Positions 45,516 through 57,290 of a stretch of 64,000 nt of DNA are shown here, piece after piece. The notes under the pieces were generated by a model that saw only the letters and a program-made list of their open reading frames with translations, did not search any database and had not been told where the DNA came from. Both the position numbers and the translations under genes were made by a program. Source of the stretch: Cycas panzhihuaensis (Eukaryota > Cycadophyta); contig CM041465.1 of assembly GCA_023213395.1 (NCBI GenBank), positions 99,455,741-99,519,740 of the forward strand, given 5' to 3'. Each line of letters opens with the position of its first letter. Positions within the stretch are counted from its first letter, which is position 1.

Positions 45516-46818
45516 TTGGAGTTGAAGAAAGGGATTAAAGAAGCGAGAGTAAGTAGAAAGAAGGGAGAGAATGAAGTGGGACAAATTCGAGAAAGAACGG
45601 GATATAAGAATAGGGAGTTGCTATATGGGAAAGAGGGGACAAATAAGGGAATGTGGGGTGTATATAGCCTGTTGACCCCAAAATTACATAAGCAGGATAT
45701 TTAGTCCACTAGAAAGGGCACAAAAAACTTATCAAAATGGGATGTATGAGTTTTAAGGTGAATTTGGAGTGGTGGGGCCCACTAGTGGCCCAGGTACAAA
45801 AAGAGTGAAAATTGGGGTATAGACTAACCTAGCGCAAAACAACCCTTACGAGATGCTAATCGAATTGAGGTATATGAGTTATAAGGGTATTTTTTTTTAT
45901 ACTGTGAGCAAGAGCTAAGTGGAGTTTTGTTTATATATATATATGTTTCCTTCTTTGCTCTCTCTTTTTTCTTTTTTCTTTTCTTTTTTTTTTTTTTTTT
46001 AGAGGCTTGACTATTCTGCCAAGTTTTAAATTCAGGCAGTCAATGGCTTGTGATTAAGACTAGGGCAGGGGAAGGAGTGAATAATTAGATGTGTCCTACC
46101 CACTGCAGAATGAGGTGTGCTTGGTCTTATAGGCCTACCAATAAACTTCTGATGTAGAAGTTCGGGGCAGGTAACTTCGTGGCGCTAACCACTAACCACT
46201 ACACTGCAAGACTTCAACGGCCGATAGGTTACCTATGCTAGGGAGGGTTTTGGAATCCTAAAGGGGTCCTCTTATATACCCAGAGGTATGTGGAGGCACA
46301 CTTCTGTAGCCAGGTTCTATCTAAGGCTTAGTTCAGGAGTGTTATCTCCAGTCCTTCATACAAGGGCCAGTAAAGCCACGATGCGCTTAGCCAGAACGAC
46401 GGATCCTTGTGATCTTTAAAGACCCCCAGTACAGGGTCTCTACCTAACTACTTAGGTAGCCACCTAGTGGTGTTATCTACCCAGAAAAGAGAGGTGGGAG
46501 GGGACATAAAGGGTAACCGCCCAGTGGTGTTATCTACCCTTGGAATATAACCCAATGCAGAAAAAGAAAGCTTAAAAATTGAATTGAATGTAGAAGAAAT
46601 AAATTACTTGCGGTACTTAAAGGTTAAAATTCCCCTTCACTTCATGACCTCTAATCTGTCCTACTACCATTCCTCAATCTTCTTGGAGAGAGTACTGAGT
46701 GAAGGTCTTTCCTCAATCTCTACTTAGGGAGAGAGAGTACTCAATCATATAGGGAAAAAAAATTACTATTCTGGGTAGCTTCCCATAATTATGAATGCAG
46801 CTCTGATACCACTTGGAT
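45516..46818 (-). other. Leader of gypsy element 2
   Basis: About 1.3 kb between primer site and gag. The stretch near 45935-45995 holds a TA run and a long T/C tract. A duplicated phrase (cgcccagtggtgttatctac at 46509, with cacctagtggtgttatctac at 46460) is visible. The segment 46130-46220 has tRNA-like fragments, but no complete tRNA folds. No gene is seen. Confidence 0.55.
46803..46813 (-). other. Primer-binding site of gypsy element 2
   Basis: On the - strand tggtatcagag, then ctgcattc; initiator tRNA-Met type. Confidence 0.75.
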
Positions 46819-47152
46819 TGTTCCTTCTCAGAAATCTAGGCTCGTAGAAGTGATTATTAGCAAAAATAAAGCCAAATAACATAAATGTACAAGCAAATCA
46901 CAGAAAATAAATCACCAAAATGAGTACTGAAGTACTTTCTCCTTTCAAGATATCATACTTAATACATTACAAGTGGTTTAACCCTTTAAATACACAAGTA
47001 AGGGTCTTCATCCTTAATGATTCTATTGGTGACTCTAGCGGCCTTACATCTTATTGGACAACTTAATGGTCCATACACATAACTTACTAAACCCCTTAAT
47101 CCTTACTTGTTGGTGGTTCCCTCTTGCTAAGGAAAGGTGGGGTTATGTTACA
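46819..47152 (-). repeat. Right (5') LTR of gypsy element 2 (334 bp)
   Basis: It starts TGTTCCTTCTCAGAAATC and ends GGTTATGTTACA on the + strand, with TG...CA ends intact. It matches the left LTR with few differences. Confidence 0.9.
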
Positions 47153-47791
47153 CGCAGCCATGTGGCAATTCCATGGAAAAAATGAGAATTACCACAGCAG
47201 TTTTAAAAAATAACTTACAACGGTCACACCACGGTAAACTTTGTGGTACCCCAGTAAACTTTGCGGTACCACTAAGTTTATAGTGGTGCAAGACCAGAAA
47301 GCCAAAATGGTAGTAATCTAGGTTCTAGGACCCTTAGAAAATGATGTGGCAGGCCTGGGAGGGGTTGCCCCCACTGTCTAGGTGGCTAGGACAGTCCAGA
47401 AGGCATGTGGATAAGGCTAAAAGTAGTATCAAAGGCTAAAGTTCTAAAAAATGTCATGGTAAGAGCTCAAAATTAAGGTATGAATGGGTCATACAAATCA
47501 AATGAGGCTTGAGGTAATGTGGAGGTAGTGCGGAGGGTTGTAAAGTGCCATGGGGATGCTTACCTTGCAGAAATGTAGGTCTCGCTGGGTCATCATAGGC
47601 TTATAATACGACAAGCAACATGATTAAGCCAAATGGATACACAGTGATCATGCAAATAAAGCAATCAGTCATGCAATGAGGCAATACTTTTGTCAACCTT
47701 TCCAAAGAAATAGTAAAAATGAAAAGGAAGAAACATACATGTGCTTACCTAAGTCAACCTATTCGTACCCATTTTCGGTAGCTAGTAAACA
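47153..47791 (-). repeat. Tat LTR D' (- orientation), first 639 bp
   Basis: It aligns with LTR ends of B, E and F and finishes gctagtaaaca at 47791. Its left end joins gypsy element 2. It lies in the opposite orientation to LTR G on the other side of that element. Confidence 0.7.
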
Positions 47792-47930
47792 CATCCTAAC
47801 CAAAGTGTAATGGGCATACTTGAGAATTAGGTAGGAGGCCTTGAAGTCTCAACAAGCACCTAGGTATAGGTGTTGTAGTTTCCATAGCTCTACTTAAAGA
47901 CAAATGGTGGTTCCCCAATATGGTCGCTAG
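47792..47930 (-). other. Remnant of a Tat leader with primer-binding site
   Basis: On the - strand ctagcgaccatattgggg at 47930-47913 matches the primer region of Tat B. It abuts the left end of E's 3' LTR, so a second Tat copy once followed E in tandem, sharing this LTR. The other 110 bp are unassigned. Confidence 0.5.
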
Positions 47931-50900
47931 AAAGACAATGGTGTTCTAGGGGGTTCTTGGGTTTGATCCTCAATAAGGATGCCAGAAAGATGGTTAGGGC
48001 CTAAAGTGAACCAAAACTTAGTATCTCTTAGTTTCTTTAGTGATTAAAGTTGGGAGATACAAAGCTCAAGAGAACCTAAAGGACCATCTTTGCCCAACTC
48101 CTAAGGAGAAGTCTTCACCTAGTAGTGTCATTTACTTAAGTGAGAGTGGGATATGATGACAGGTATCAATGTAAAATAGGGTGATAGAATCCACGAATAT
48201 ACATGACTTAACAAAGGAGTTCTAAGTTTAGAACTACACTTACAATATTTTCAATCTCCTTCCTAGGGATTCCTATGGTGTAATCATTTCAACCTTTTGA
48301 GTTTTACTAAGATGTGAGAGAGATGGTAAGCTAATGGCAATAGTAGTTTGTCTTATTTTGGTTTCTAGGTTTTTGTATAATTGCAAAGATGCAAAGCCAA
48401 GAGAGCAAGAGAATAAAACCAAAGAAACTATAAGATTAAACTCACATAAGCCTTTTTATGTTTTTTCCATTTTTGTTTATGAAAGAAGGCATAAATAAAC
48501 TAAGAATTGTGCATGCAAGTCCTTTTTGTTATTCTTTTTTTTTGTTTTCAAAATGAAAAATATATATGCAACTATGAGATAGATTTTCTATATGCAACAT
48601 GCATGATTCATTTCAAGAGAGATAATACTACTCAAAATCTAAAAGTAACCACATGAATTTTTTAAGTAAATTTCTTTTAAAAGAGACCAACCAACATGCA
48701 AAATAAGCCAATATATTCTAAATTTGATGCATGCAACTAATTCTCTTTAAAAAGTGATGAAATAATACATAAAGAAAGAGATTCTTAAAAGGAAACTACT
48801 ATTGTTTTCTAATAATTTTTAGACCTATGAGATGATGGATAGGTCATAAATCTGAATAATAATCATCCATTCAAGAATAAGCACCAAAGATTCTATCATG
48901 ATTGGAGTAATAAAAGCTCTAAAAGGAATGCTTGAACTTAATGTAAAACTAAAAATTTAATATACTTCAATCAAATAACACTATTAACTTTTTATTCTCT
49001 AGATAAAAGAGCTAATTTGAAAATAAAAGTACATGCAATAACAAGTACAAGATAAATATTTCTTTCCTATTATAAAAAATGCCTCAGAATGACAGTTTCT
49101 TTTTCACTTGACCAACTTTCCTACACACTTTCCTTCAAAGCAAGACTAAAGAAGGAAGAATCAACAATCCAAAGAGGTCAAACTAGAGCCAAACAACACT
49201 AAAAAAGAACAATAATCCAACTGAAATATAGGCTATTATGAGAGAGTGGAAAGGAGTAGCTAGATGTATGGTGGAGAGATAACCATGCCCCACCCTAGTC
49301 TAACTTTAAGGAACCCCACAAAGGGTAGATCTTTCAGTACATATTTTAGTATAAAAGGTTTAAACAAGTGTACAATAATAATCAGCTGAGGAAAAGAAAA
49401 TATTTTGAGCCAAATTTACCTTCAACACACCATGAAACAAGATTGAAACTCAATAGGAAAGATCTTACCAAATCAAGAAAAGTTTGAAACATGAAACTGA
49501 TGAAGATCTAAGAAGATGAAAGCTCAAACCATCAACAATCGAGTAGTAGTGACACAAAAATAAAACATCTTTAAGATTTCACCTAATAATCTTTAGAAAA
49601 TCAAGTTTTCAAACTCATAGTAGTAGTCCTTAAAAAATCTCCAAAAACTTCACAAAGTCTCACAATATTAGAGTTAATTCACAATCAACAATAAGTATTT
49701 AACACTTTTGGGCATCGAGAGAATCAAATCCTATTGAATCTAGGTGACGACATATAAATATTTTGGCAATCTACCTAATTTTTCATTACATGACAATGAA
49801 AATAACAATTGATAGAAATTTTTACCTACCAAAAATGTAACTTTTTTAAAAAAATGTGATCAATCACATTTTTGATGTAGTGAAAAATAGAATTTCTGTA
49901 AAGTGATAATTTCACCAAAAAGATGATAAAATTTAATATTTAATAAGCATTCAATCACAAAATTAAGTTTACTAAAGAGTAAATAAGCCCATAATGAGGT
50001 GAAATACATTAAGAACAGGCCCAAAGAGTGATAAACAATGAAATCATAGGTGAAACTTTGAAAATAAGAAAAAAAAAATAATAAACTTTGAAAGAAGCAT
50101 GAGGTTAAGTTGATCATAAAGGAAACTTTGTTTCCATAGTTTATGTCATCAATAGAATAACATGAATACAAGTTACATTATCATTCATGATATTTCATCA
50201 ATCAAAAATCACATGCCATTTAAATAAAACCATGCCCAGTCCATCAATTAAAATCAACATACATCAATTACCATCTACAAAATCATATAACATACACCAA
50301 TTTACCAACATAATCCAAATACAAACAAAGAGGCCATGTTTTGGTGAAACAATATAATGGTGTATGTGTGCCTTATCAAAGTAAAGATGATGTTTACTTT
50401 ATATCTCAAAAGAAAGAAATGAAATAATATGCATTTTTTTCTTCATACACGATAATATCTCATAAAAGTTCTATGGGAAAAGTGGGGATTTAAGGGTGAA
50501 GGAGGAGGTAACCTTAGAATGGCTAGCTCTCATAAGTGAATCATGTCCTATATACTCGAGTACTACATTAACAGATTAGATAGGAATTAAGAGCTTTAAA
50601 CAACTTTGAATCAAAACAACTTGCAAGAAATTCCAAATGCTATAAAAGCTACAAAAGTTATAATTGCTGTAAAGTTTACAAAGTTTACAAAACATGTGAA
50701 AAGTATAAATATTATGGAAGGGAGAGATGAATCATGGAGATTGTTGATAAATCATATATATATCAGTTGAATGCAAGCATTCCAAGTGCTACAAATACTA
50801 CAATCAAGAGTAAGACACGTGCCCAAGGGGATACCCTAGGTTGTAGAGCAGATATAGTGTAGGAAACCTTGAGAAGTAGGGGATTGCCCTTGAGGATATG

Positions 50901-52177
50901 GCATTAAGAGTTGGAACTCCAACCATTTTCTCCTCTTTCCCTTCTCATAGGTGTCCTAAATCCATCCAACTATTAACTAACAAGGACCCAAGGTCTTAAG
51001 GGTGAGAATCAACAAGAAAAGGGAGGTTTTGCCTCCCTTTATCTATCAAAAGTGGAGCAAAAGTATATGTTAAAGCATATAATAAGAGATGTAGCTAATA
51101 AAATAAACTTACTAAAGGAAAAAGCAATAGAAAAGGACTTATTTTTAGCCATAAAAATTAGACAAACCAAGTGTTACCTCATAGACCAAGCATGGAGAGT
51201 TAGGAACCCTACTTCTAGGGTAAAGTGAAGAAAGGCTCCTTTAGAGGAGAATAAAGATCTTAAAGCTTTGAGATCTCACTATTGCTACTTGGTTGAGCTC
51301 AAGGGAAAAGAAACCTATTGAGAAAGACCTAGTTCAAGCCTACAAATTAGGGTTTTTCCTTTGTAGGACCTAGAGCATGAGAAGGAGAGTGAAATTAGGA
51401 GAAGAGAGGTATTTTTTGTTCATGAGAGAGACCAAATGAATTGAAAATTAGTTTTAATATCCCAATTAGGGTTTTTAAGCGATTAGGATTTGGTATGGGT
51501 GGGAAAGAGTACTTTTCCATGTGTCAACTTTATAATAAATGTAAAATTAGCTATTATCTCATTATGGTAGTCTATTAACAATCGCCCATAACAAACTTCA
51601 TGGTACCACGATTATTGACATAGTACCATGAATATTGTCATGGTGTGAGAGAAATATAGGAAAAAAAAAAAAGAAAACCTAAGAAATTCCTAAAAGGTCA
51701 GTCCTAAGGTGCATGAGTTAGGTTTGTTGGACTGGTAAGGGTCTTAAAGTACCCTAGGTAGTGGTGGGGCTTTTCAACTATGTAAAAAGGTGGACAAACA
51801 AGCCCCAATAAGGGTGCAAAAGCATATAAATAAGCAAATAAGCCAAAAGGATACCCTAGGGACCATATTGAAGGCCAAAAGCGAGTCAATAATAAGTTGT
51901 GAGGGCTCAAACATACCTGAGAGTGCTAGGAGATATCTTTTAGAGCTATGTAGTGACATAGGACCATGGTCCTAAGTTGTCATAGGCTGCACCAAAGTCA
52001 TAGGCACAAAGTAGGTAAGCAAACTAAGCATAAAAACATCCTATGTAATTATGTCTTATCATTGGAACCATAAAGCATCTCACCATACCATAAAGTAAAT
52101 AGGGTGAAGCATAGGGATGCATACTTATGCTTACCTAAGAAGTGTTGTCCATGTCTATTCCTAGTAGTCAAGAAACA
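47931..52177 (-). repeat. 3' LTR of Tat E (about 4.2 kb)
   Basis: The right end tagtcaagaaaca joins a polypurine tract. The left end near 47931 follows a primer site. Blocks at 51500-52177 match the other Tat LTRs. The segment 48300-50900 is AT-rich, much diverged, and may hold an unrecognised insertion, because this LTR is about 1.1 kb longer than those of B. No gene is recognisable in it; the 103-codon frame at 49860-50171 has no family signature. Confidence 0.6.
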
Positions 52178-52196
52178 CTGTCCCCTTAGTAGCAGA
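52178..52196 (-). other. Polypurine tract of Tat E
   Basis: ctgtccccttagtagcag on the + strand; the purine run reads on the - strand next to the LTR. Confidence 0.65.
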
Positions 52197-52864
52197 GCCT
52201 GGTCACTTGGGAGCATCTGGTGATGATGAATGCTATTAATATTAAAGAGGTAGTATCATCTACCAATGCCAGTATGCCATCGTCTAAGGGGAGTGGTGAA
52301 TATTGTGATAGAGCACGTAGATAGGGAAGGAAATAGAGAAGCTTGGGAGCTGCCCATACGTCACCTAAGAATGTAACATGAAAGAATGGGAGGATGAGGG
52401 CATGCCCCCATTGGCCATGTGTGTAATGTAAGTGCTATATAGGGTAGTGGACATAATCAATAAGTTCATATAAATCAAAAGTTTATGCATATAGAAAGCT
52501 AATATGTAGAAGCATCATGCCATGGGTGGTACGAAGGTAAAGTGAAGTATTAAACCTATGGTTACCATAGTTTTACCTCGTGAGTGGCTTACTTTTGGAG
52601 GTACAAGGATAATCACAATGAAAAAGGAAGATGGCCTAAATGTTTGGATGGTGAGCCAACCTGTTAGGTTACCTAAGAAGGGTCATCTAGGAGGAGGAGA
52701 CAATGCTCAAGGATGTAGCAAATGAGGCTATTTGCCTTGGCATTTAGATCTTGAGGAATATGCTAGACATCCATAAAGAAAAAGAGACATAATAAGGACT
52801 TGGAAGTTGAAGAAAGGGCTCTCAATCATGGCAACTCACTTGGCAGACCTAGGTTACTTACAAC
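52197..52864 (-). other. 3' untranslated region of Tat E
   Basis: Collinear with 5831-6505 in A and 15381-16063 in B; no ORF is supported. Confidence 0.45.
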
Positions 52865-53094
52865 ATGATGATCTGGGAGTTGCAATGGAGGAAGATGGGG
52901 CCATGGTAAAAGTAGAGTGCATTATTAAGGGCTCTAATAATAGTTGTATACTTAGCTTCATTATTCGTAGCCTTAGATAGGTAGACTCTGAAGCACATGT
53001 AGTCATTTCCATAGGGATCTCAAAGGATCCACATGGCTACGTAAGGTCTATAATTGCCACAACTACCACCTTCGGTGAAAATGAGTAACACCAT
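52865..53094 (-). pseudogene. Archaeal-type RNase H (aRNH) of Tat E
   Basis: MVLLIFTEGGSCGNYRPY, LSKATNNEAKYTTIIRAL, LHCNSQI. All three acidic positions are altered or displaced relative to A and B: FTD is FTE, NNE.EY is NNEAKY, CDS is CNS. This copy cannot cleave. Confidence 0.7.
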
Positions 53095-54330
53095 AGCGAG
53101 AAGAAAGGGGTTTAGATTGGATCATAAAAGGGATGGTGGCGGTAGTTTCAAGGTGGAAAAGGGGTAGTAATGGGGCTATAATGGCTCAGAAGGGCTGGGT
53201 ATATCAATCATGAGAGGATATGAGAGCCTTGGAGATGGGCTACTAGGCTCAAGGAAGGCTTGCCCAGTAGAAGGATAAGAAAGAACTAGTAGATGTGCTA
53301 TTTTGATGCCCCCTGGGGTCATAGAAGGATCAATGAAGGCCTAAAAAGTAGGAGGAGCTCTCCTTAGGAGCCTTTTGGGCTCAAATGGATAGCAAAAATG
53401 GATCCAAGACACTGAAACAAGCCAAAGGAGTATAAACATGGGCATTCAAAGTGATACAAAAAATGAGACAAAAGGGCCTCTAGGGAGTTGGAGGGGTCCA
53501 TCATAAATGTGCCAAAAAATAGGTAAAAAGGGGGTTGCAAGAGTGAAATAAGGGTTAAACCCTAAAGGAAAAGAGGATGAGGACAATAAACTAATCTTAA
53601 GGGCTGTCACACTGAAGAAAATAAAGATGGTGCCCAAGGAGGCTCCATGAATGAAAAGGGGTGAAAGTGTAAAATGGGTTTCATTTTCATGGGCCCCTTG
53701 AGAGATCTAGAGCCCTTCCTTCTAAGCAGTAAGGCTTTATCACCCTATGAGAGCACATATTAGGAGATTCAACCATTGAATTAGAGTGAAGAGATAGCCA
53801 TTAGGACTGGGATGATGAGATGGTTATGATTAGACTAGATCTAGTGAGTGGATCATACCCTAACCTTTTCATTTCATCGTTTCTTTTTAATGTCATTTTT
53901 GCAAGATTTCAACCCTATAAGGGCCATGGGAACTTCTTGGAGCTTGTTGGAGCTCCTGGGAGGGGGAGGACTAGGGCATTAGGTAGTCATAGCCCCATTG
54001 GACTAAGACAAGTCCACTTCAAATAAAAGTTTTGGAATTTTAGGGCCACCCTCTACTTTTTAGGGGGGTACCTGTGGCCCCGCAACATTTGTCATGGTGT
54101 TGTGAAGTTTGCGATCAGCTCATTGAGAGTATAAAATTTCTTAGAGGGGCCTACATTAATATCTGTGATACCATAGATATTGATGCGGGGTAGAGGCCAC
54201 CTATAAGTAAAAGAATAAAAATGGCTAGGCTGGATGGATTTACCCTATTTGAAGGAGCTCTGACCATCTAGAGGGATGGATGATACATGGCAATGAGTTT
54301 CTAACTGGTAATTTAGTGTTTGCAGGTTAT
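53095..54330 (+). other. Spacer and antisense leader of Tat E
   Basis: Aligned with A and B through ttcattttcatgggcc near 53680, but the TATA box is not preserved (tgaatgaaaa at about 53648). The block near 54135-54190 is shared with A. No gene. Confidence 0.5.
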
Positions 54331-56240
54331 TCTTGTAGTTGACAACTACGAGAACATAGGGATGGCAATGATGAGCTTCATAGAAATGATAAGTAGATAG
54401 GAGAGGACCACTCTGCAGTGTTGTAGGCTACTAAAGGTGATTAGGACCCTACATTATACATCAAATCAACAACTACTGGATGATATTGCATCCCATTGGG
54501 TTAGGAGAAGGTATGTGTTCCATCTCTTGTAGGTGGGGGACATCACCATCATGCCTGGGGACATCCAAAGGATCTTAGGGGTTCCAGTTAAAGGTATGCC
54601 AACTTCACTAGGCACTCTACCCAGCACCAATGTTGCTCACAGGGAGATAGCCAAATCTTTTATAGGGAGGAGCTGATGGGATCGATAAGGAGTATCAGTT
54701 TAGGTTATGGTATTTTCTAGAGTTCCTCAACTAAGGAAACTCATCACATTAGCTATTTTATTCTAGATATCCCAGAAACAGAATTATAGAGATATTCATA
54801 GAGGCTTAATGGTGATGATCAAGTCGTATGAGGTTAGGGAGATGTTTGACTAGGTTGCTTTAATAACAACAAATGTAGTAACACATTTGGACTATATTAG
54901 AGTAGCTGGGATAGAGGGATTTTCATATTGCATGCTACTCTAATACTAGTTTTTTTATTACTTCGAGGCAATGGCACCATAAGGAGGACCTCATCCCATA
55001 TTAGCTAAGGCTTTAATAGTTCATTGATGGCAGACCAAGTTTAGGGGCACTAAGGACTAGGTATATGTGAGGCATTTCATGGTAGCCACATTGTTGGATC
55101 TCCTCACCCTTATAGACTATATAATGGACCTATATTGTGTGATGCACTAGGAGAGTGATGACAAGGAAGGAGCGTTAGGGGATGAGCTCAATGAGGGAGG
55201 TGATAAGGATGCTGGTGATGGTAGAGATAGAGCAGGGTCATCTGGGATAGCGAGAGAAGAGGAAGGACCATCGAGACCAGTAAGAAGAGAGGGAGTTATA
55301 CGTAGATTTTCAGTAGCAGTTATGGCCATGGTGGTAGTAGTGGAGGCAGTGATAGTTGCGACAGACTAAGGGATCCCTATAGAGGAGGGAGTAAAGGGAG
55401 GAGATGCCTTGGTAGCCTACGAGGTAGGTGATGGGGTAGTGTCAAGGGTTAAGGAGGTAGAGGTAGTAGTAGAGGGAGTTATAGTAGAGGAGGAGATCAT
55501 CTAAGCAGAGGAGCCAGTCATCTCAGGAGGTGAGACTCTCCCTTGACTCTAGCTTTTTCTTGATCATTCACTACTTCCCTAGATGATTATGCTTATATTT
55601 TGACGCTTCTATATACTCTTAGATTAATGTATGGTATGTATGGTTTGGTAGGAGATGCTGAGATGGTGAGGCTACTAGAGGCAGTAGTCCATGAGTTATT
55701 CCCATAGGTCTACAAGGAGGGACAACCTCCCATTCTAGAGACTGAGGATCCTCGATCAATGGGGGCACATACAACAACATTTACCCATTTGATCCAGGCT
55801 AGATACATATAGGCGGTGGAGTACCAGGACCTCAATGTGAGGATTAACTAGTTATAGGGAACCTCAGATAGTATACCAATAGAGAGAGACCAACTAGTGG
55901 TAGAGAGAGATTCTCTACAGGGCTAGATATAAGGGTTGGAGGCCCAATTAGGAGGAGCAGGAGGTGACACCGGGAGTTTAGTTTAGGCTGTGCTAGAAGA
56001 GAGACTCTGTGGGGTAGAGAGGGAGTGTGATTATCTCAAAACTAAGAGGGATCACCTCTAGGACTGGTACGACTAGTTGGTTGACCATATAGTAGCTAGG
56101 TCACCGTGTTGTAGGATACACATGACCACGACAACCTAAAGGAGACCCAAAGATGAGGAGAGCGAGGTGGGGAAGTCATAGTGGTATTAGAGGAGCCTAG
56201 GAGGGATGTGGTCCCCTAGCAAGGGATCTAATAGATGAGG
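54331..56240 (+). pseudogene. Antisense extra gene of Tat E: plant-mobile-domain-like exon 1, intron, coiled-coil exon 2
   Basis: Exon 1 (54331-55529) reads VVDNYENIGMAMMSFIEMI, HYTSNQQLLDDIASHWVRRR, YVFHL, stop, VGDITIMPGDIQRILGVPV and KGMPTSLGTL: a domain resembling plant mobile domain (PMD) proteins. IHQRWQT-type Trp motifs near 55020, an acidic stretch near 55155-55215 and a Val/Glu-rich tail follow. Exon 2 (55652-56240) reads EMVRLLEAVVHELFP, EGQPPILETEDPRS and a charged coil (VLEERLCGVERECDYLKT). Splicing at 55529/55652 keeps the frame. In-frame stops are mostly TAG or TAA at probable Gln codons. The ATG is not preserved. Known: Tat elements can carry antisense extra ORFs, some with a DNA-transposon-associated domain. 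Function unknown. Confidence 0.65.
55530..55651 (+). other. Intron of the antisense gene in Tat E (122 bp)
   Basis: Donor ggag|gtgaga, acceptor tttggtag|gagatg, phase 1. Joining G to GA gives GGA and leads straight into GAT GCT GAG ATG GTG. Unspliced, the same frame hits TGA within the intron after five codons. Confidence 0.65.
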
Positions 56241-56395
56241 AGATGATACCCCCTAAGGGCATGGCATCCAAGAGATTTGTATATTATGTATTTTGATAGA
56301 AAATCTTTAGACCTTTAAGAAGTTTTCATTATATATAGATATATGATTGTACTCCTCCTTATAAGGATTCTAACTTCCTGAGGCATATTGCCTAG
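56241..56395. other. Junction between the antisense gene and integrase in Tat E
   Basis: actcctccttataaggattc near 56350 is shared with B near 17845, so this junction is older than both insertions. No coding sense can be read on either strand. Confidence 0.45.
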
Positions 56396-56640
56396 ATGAT
56401 GTACCATATGATTTTATACCTCAGAAGGTAAGTGGATGATGTTGGCATGCTCTTAACACCTCTGACAACATAACACATAGGCATATGCATCCTTAAAGAA
56501 GGATGGCTAGTAATACCCCATGTGTAGGATCCTCTTGGCCATGGATTAGACCCTAAAATAGACTCCACAAATGCCATTAGGGTATTTGTGAAGGATTTGT
56601 TTCACTTCGTTGGGGTTGACACAGCGAAGGAGGACCCCAT
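56396..56640 (-). pseudogene. int: Integrase zinc finger of Tat E, catalytic core missing
   Basis: The - strand reads KRCFDGVLLRCVNPNEV, ILHMGYYWPSFFKDAYAY, VLCCQRCQEHANIIHLPSEV: the H-H-C-C finger and the linker of Tat integrases. Sequence after PSEV does not continue into the expected PWPF..WG block. No DDE core can be found before the antisense gene. About 250 residues are missing. Confidence 0.75.
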
Positions 56641-56699
56641 CAAAACATCTCTTATATAATACCTCTTCCAAAAGGAAATATTACTTAGAAGTAGTCCTA

Positions 56700-57290
56700 A
56701 CTTGTAACTTCACCTTATCGCTAGCATTAGGATGATACCACTACTAGGTAAGATATTGTACAATGTCCCCATACCATTCACTAATGGATGGGGTGACAAG
56801 TCTTGGACAGTTAAGATAGGCTTGTCGGGAAAGGAATCATTAATTGGAAGGTTCAAAGGATTAGGAATGGGGGTATCAACTAGTTTCTTAGTGACCACCA
56901 TTCCTTTCTTTGATTTCCTATTAACGATTTTGAGGGCATACTCTTGAAGTAGGATAATCCATTTACCCATCCTTCTAGTCAAGTCAGACTGAGTCAAAAG
57001 ATACCTTAAGGGATTAGATTACATGATCATTTGAGTGGTATTGCGAAGAAGGTAGCGTTTAAACTTTTTGGTCACATGGACCAAGGCTAGGCATTCCTTC
57101 TCAGTGGGGAATAGTTAAGCTTAGCTACAACCAATGTACTATTGATGAAATATATGGCACACTGGGTTCATGATTCATCTTCTTGGGCAAGTATAACTCC
57201 TAAGGACTCATCAGTGACTAAGGTATAAAGGATGAAAGATGATCGAAGAGAAGGAGTGCCAAGATTATGGTAGAAGCCAAGGTTTTTTTG
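56700..57290 (-). pseudogene. rnh: RNase H (gypsy type) of Tat E
   Basis: LVTDESLGVILAQEDES, CAIYFINSTLVVAKLNYSPL and RRMGKWIILLQEYALKIVN are conserved blocks after RT. The first acidic residue (TDES) is present. Frameshifts divide it in three. Confidence 0.7.

Larger units (their letters stand above)
40654..47152 (-). mobile_element. Ty3/gypsy element 2
   Basis: On the - strand: 5' LTR, primer site, leader of about 1.3 kb, gag, protease, RT, RNase H, integrase, polypurine tract, 3' LTR. Both LTRs are 334 bp. The flanking five bases (tggac and cgcag) do not match, and the flanks are two Tat LTR pieces in opposite orientation. Gag and pol read almost throughout with scattered stops. Confidence 0.85.

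Noticed and set aside
46130-46220. tRNA or SINE-like stretch in the leader of gypsy element 2
   Set aside because: An A-box-like tagtggttagtgg is on the - strand, while the only B-box-like piece is on the + strand; no cloverleaf or complete SINE can be drawn.
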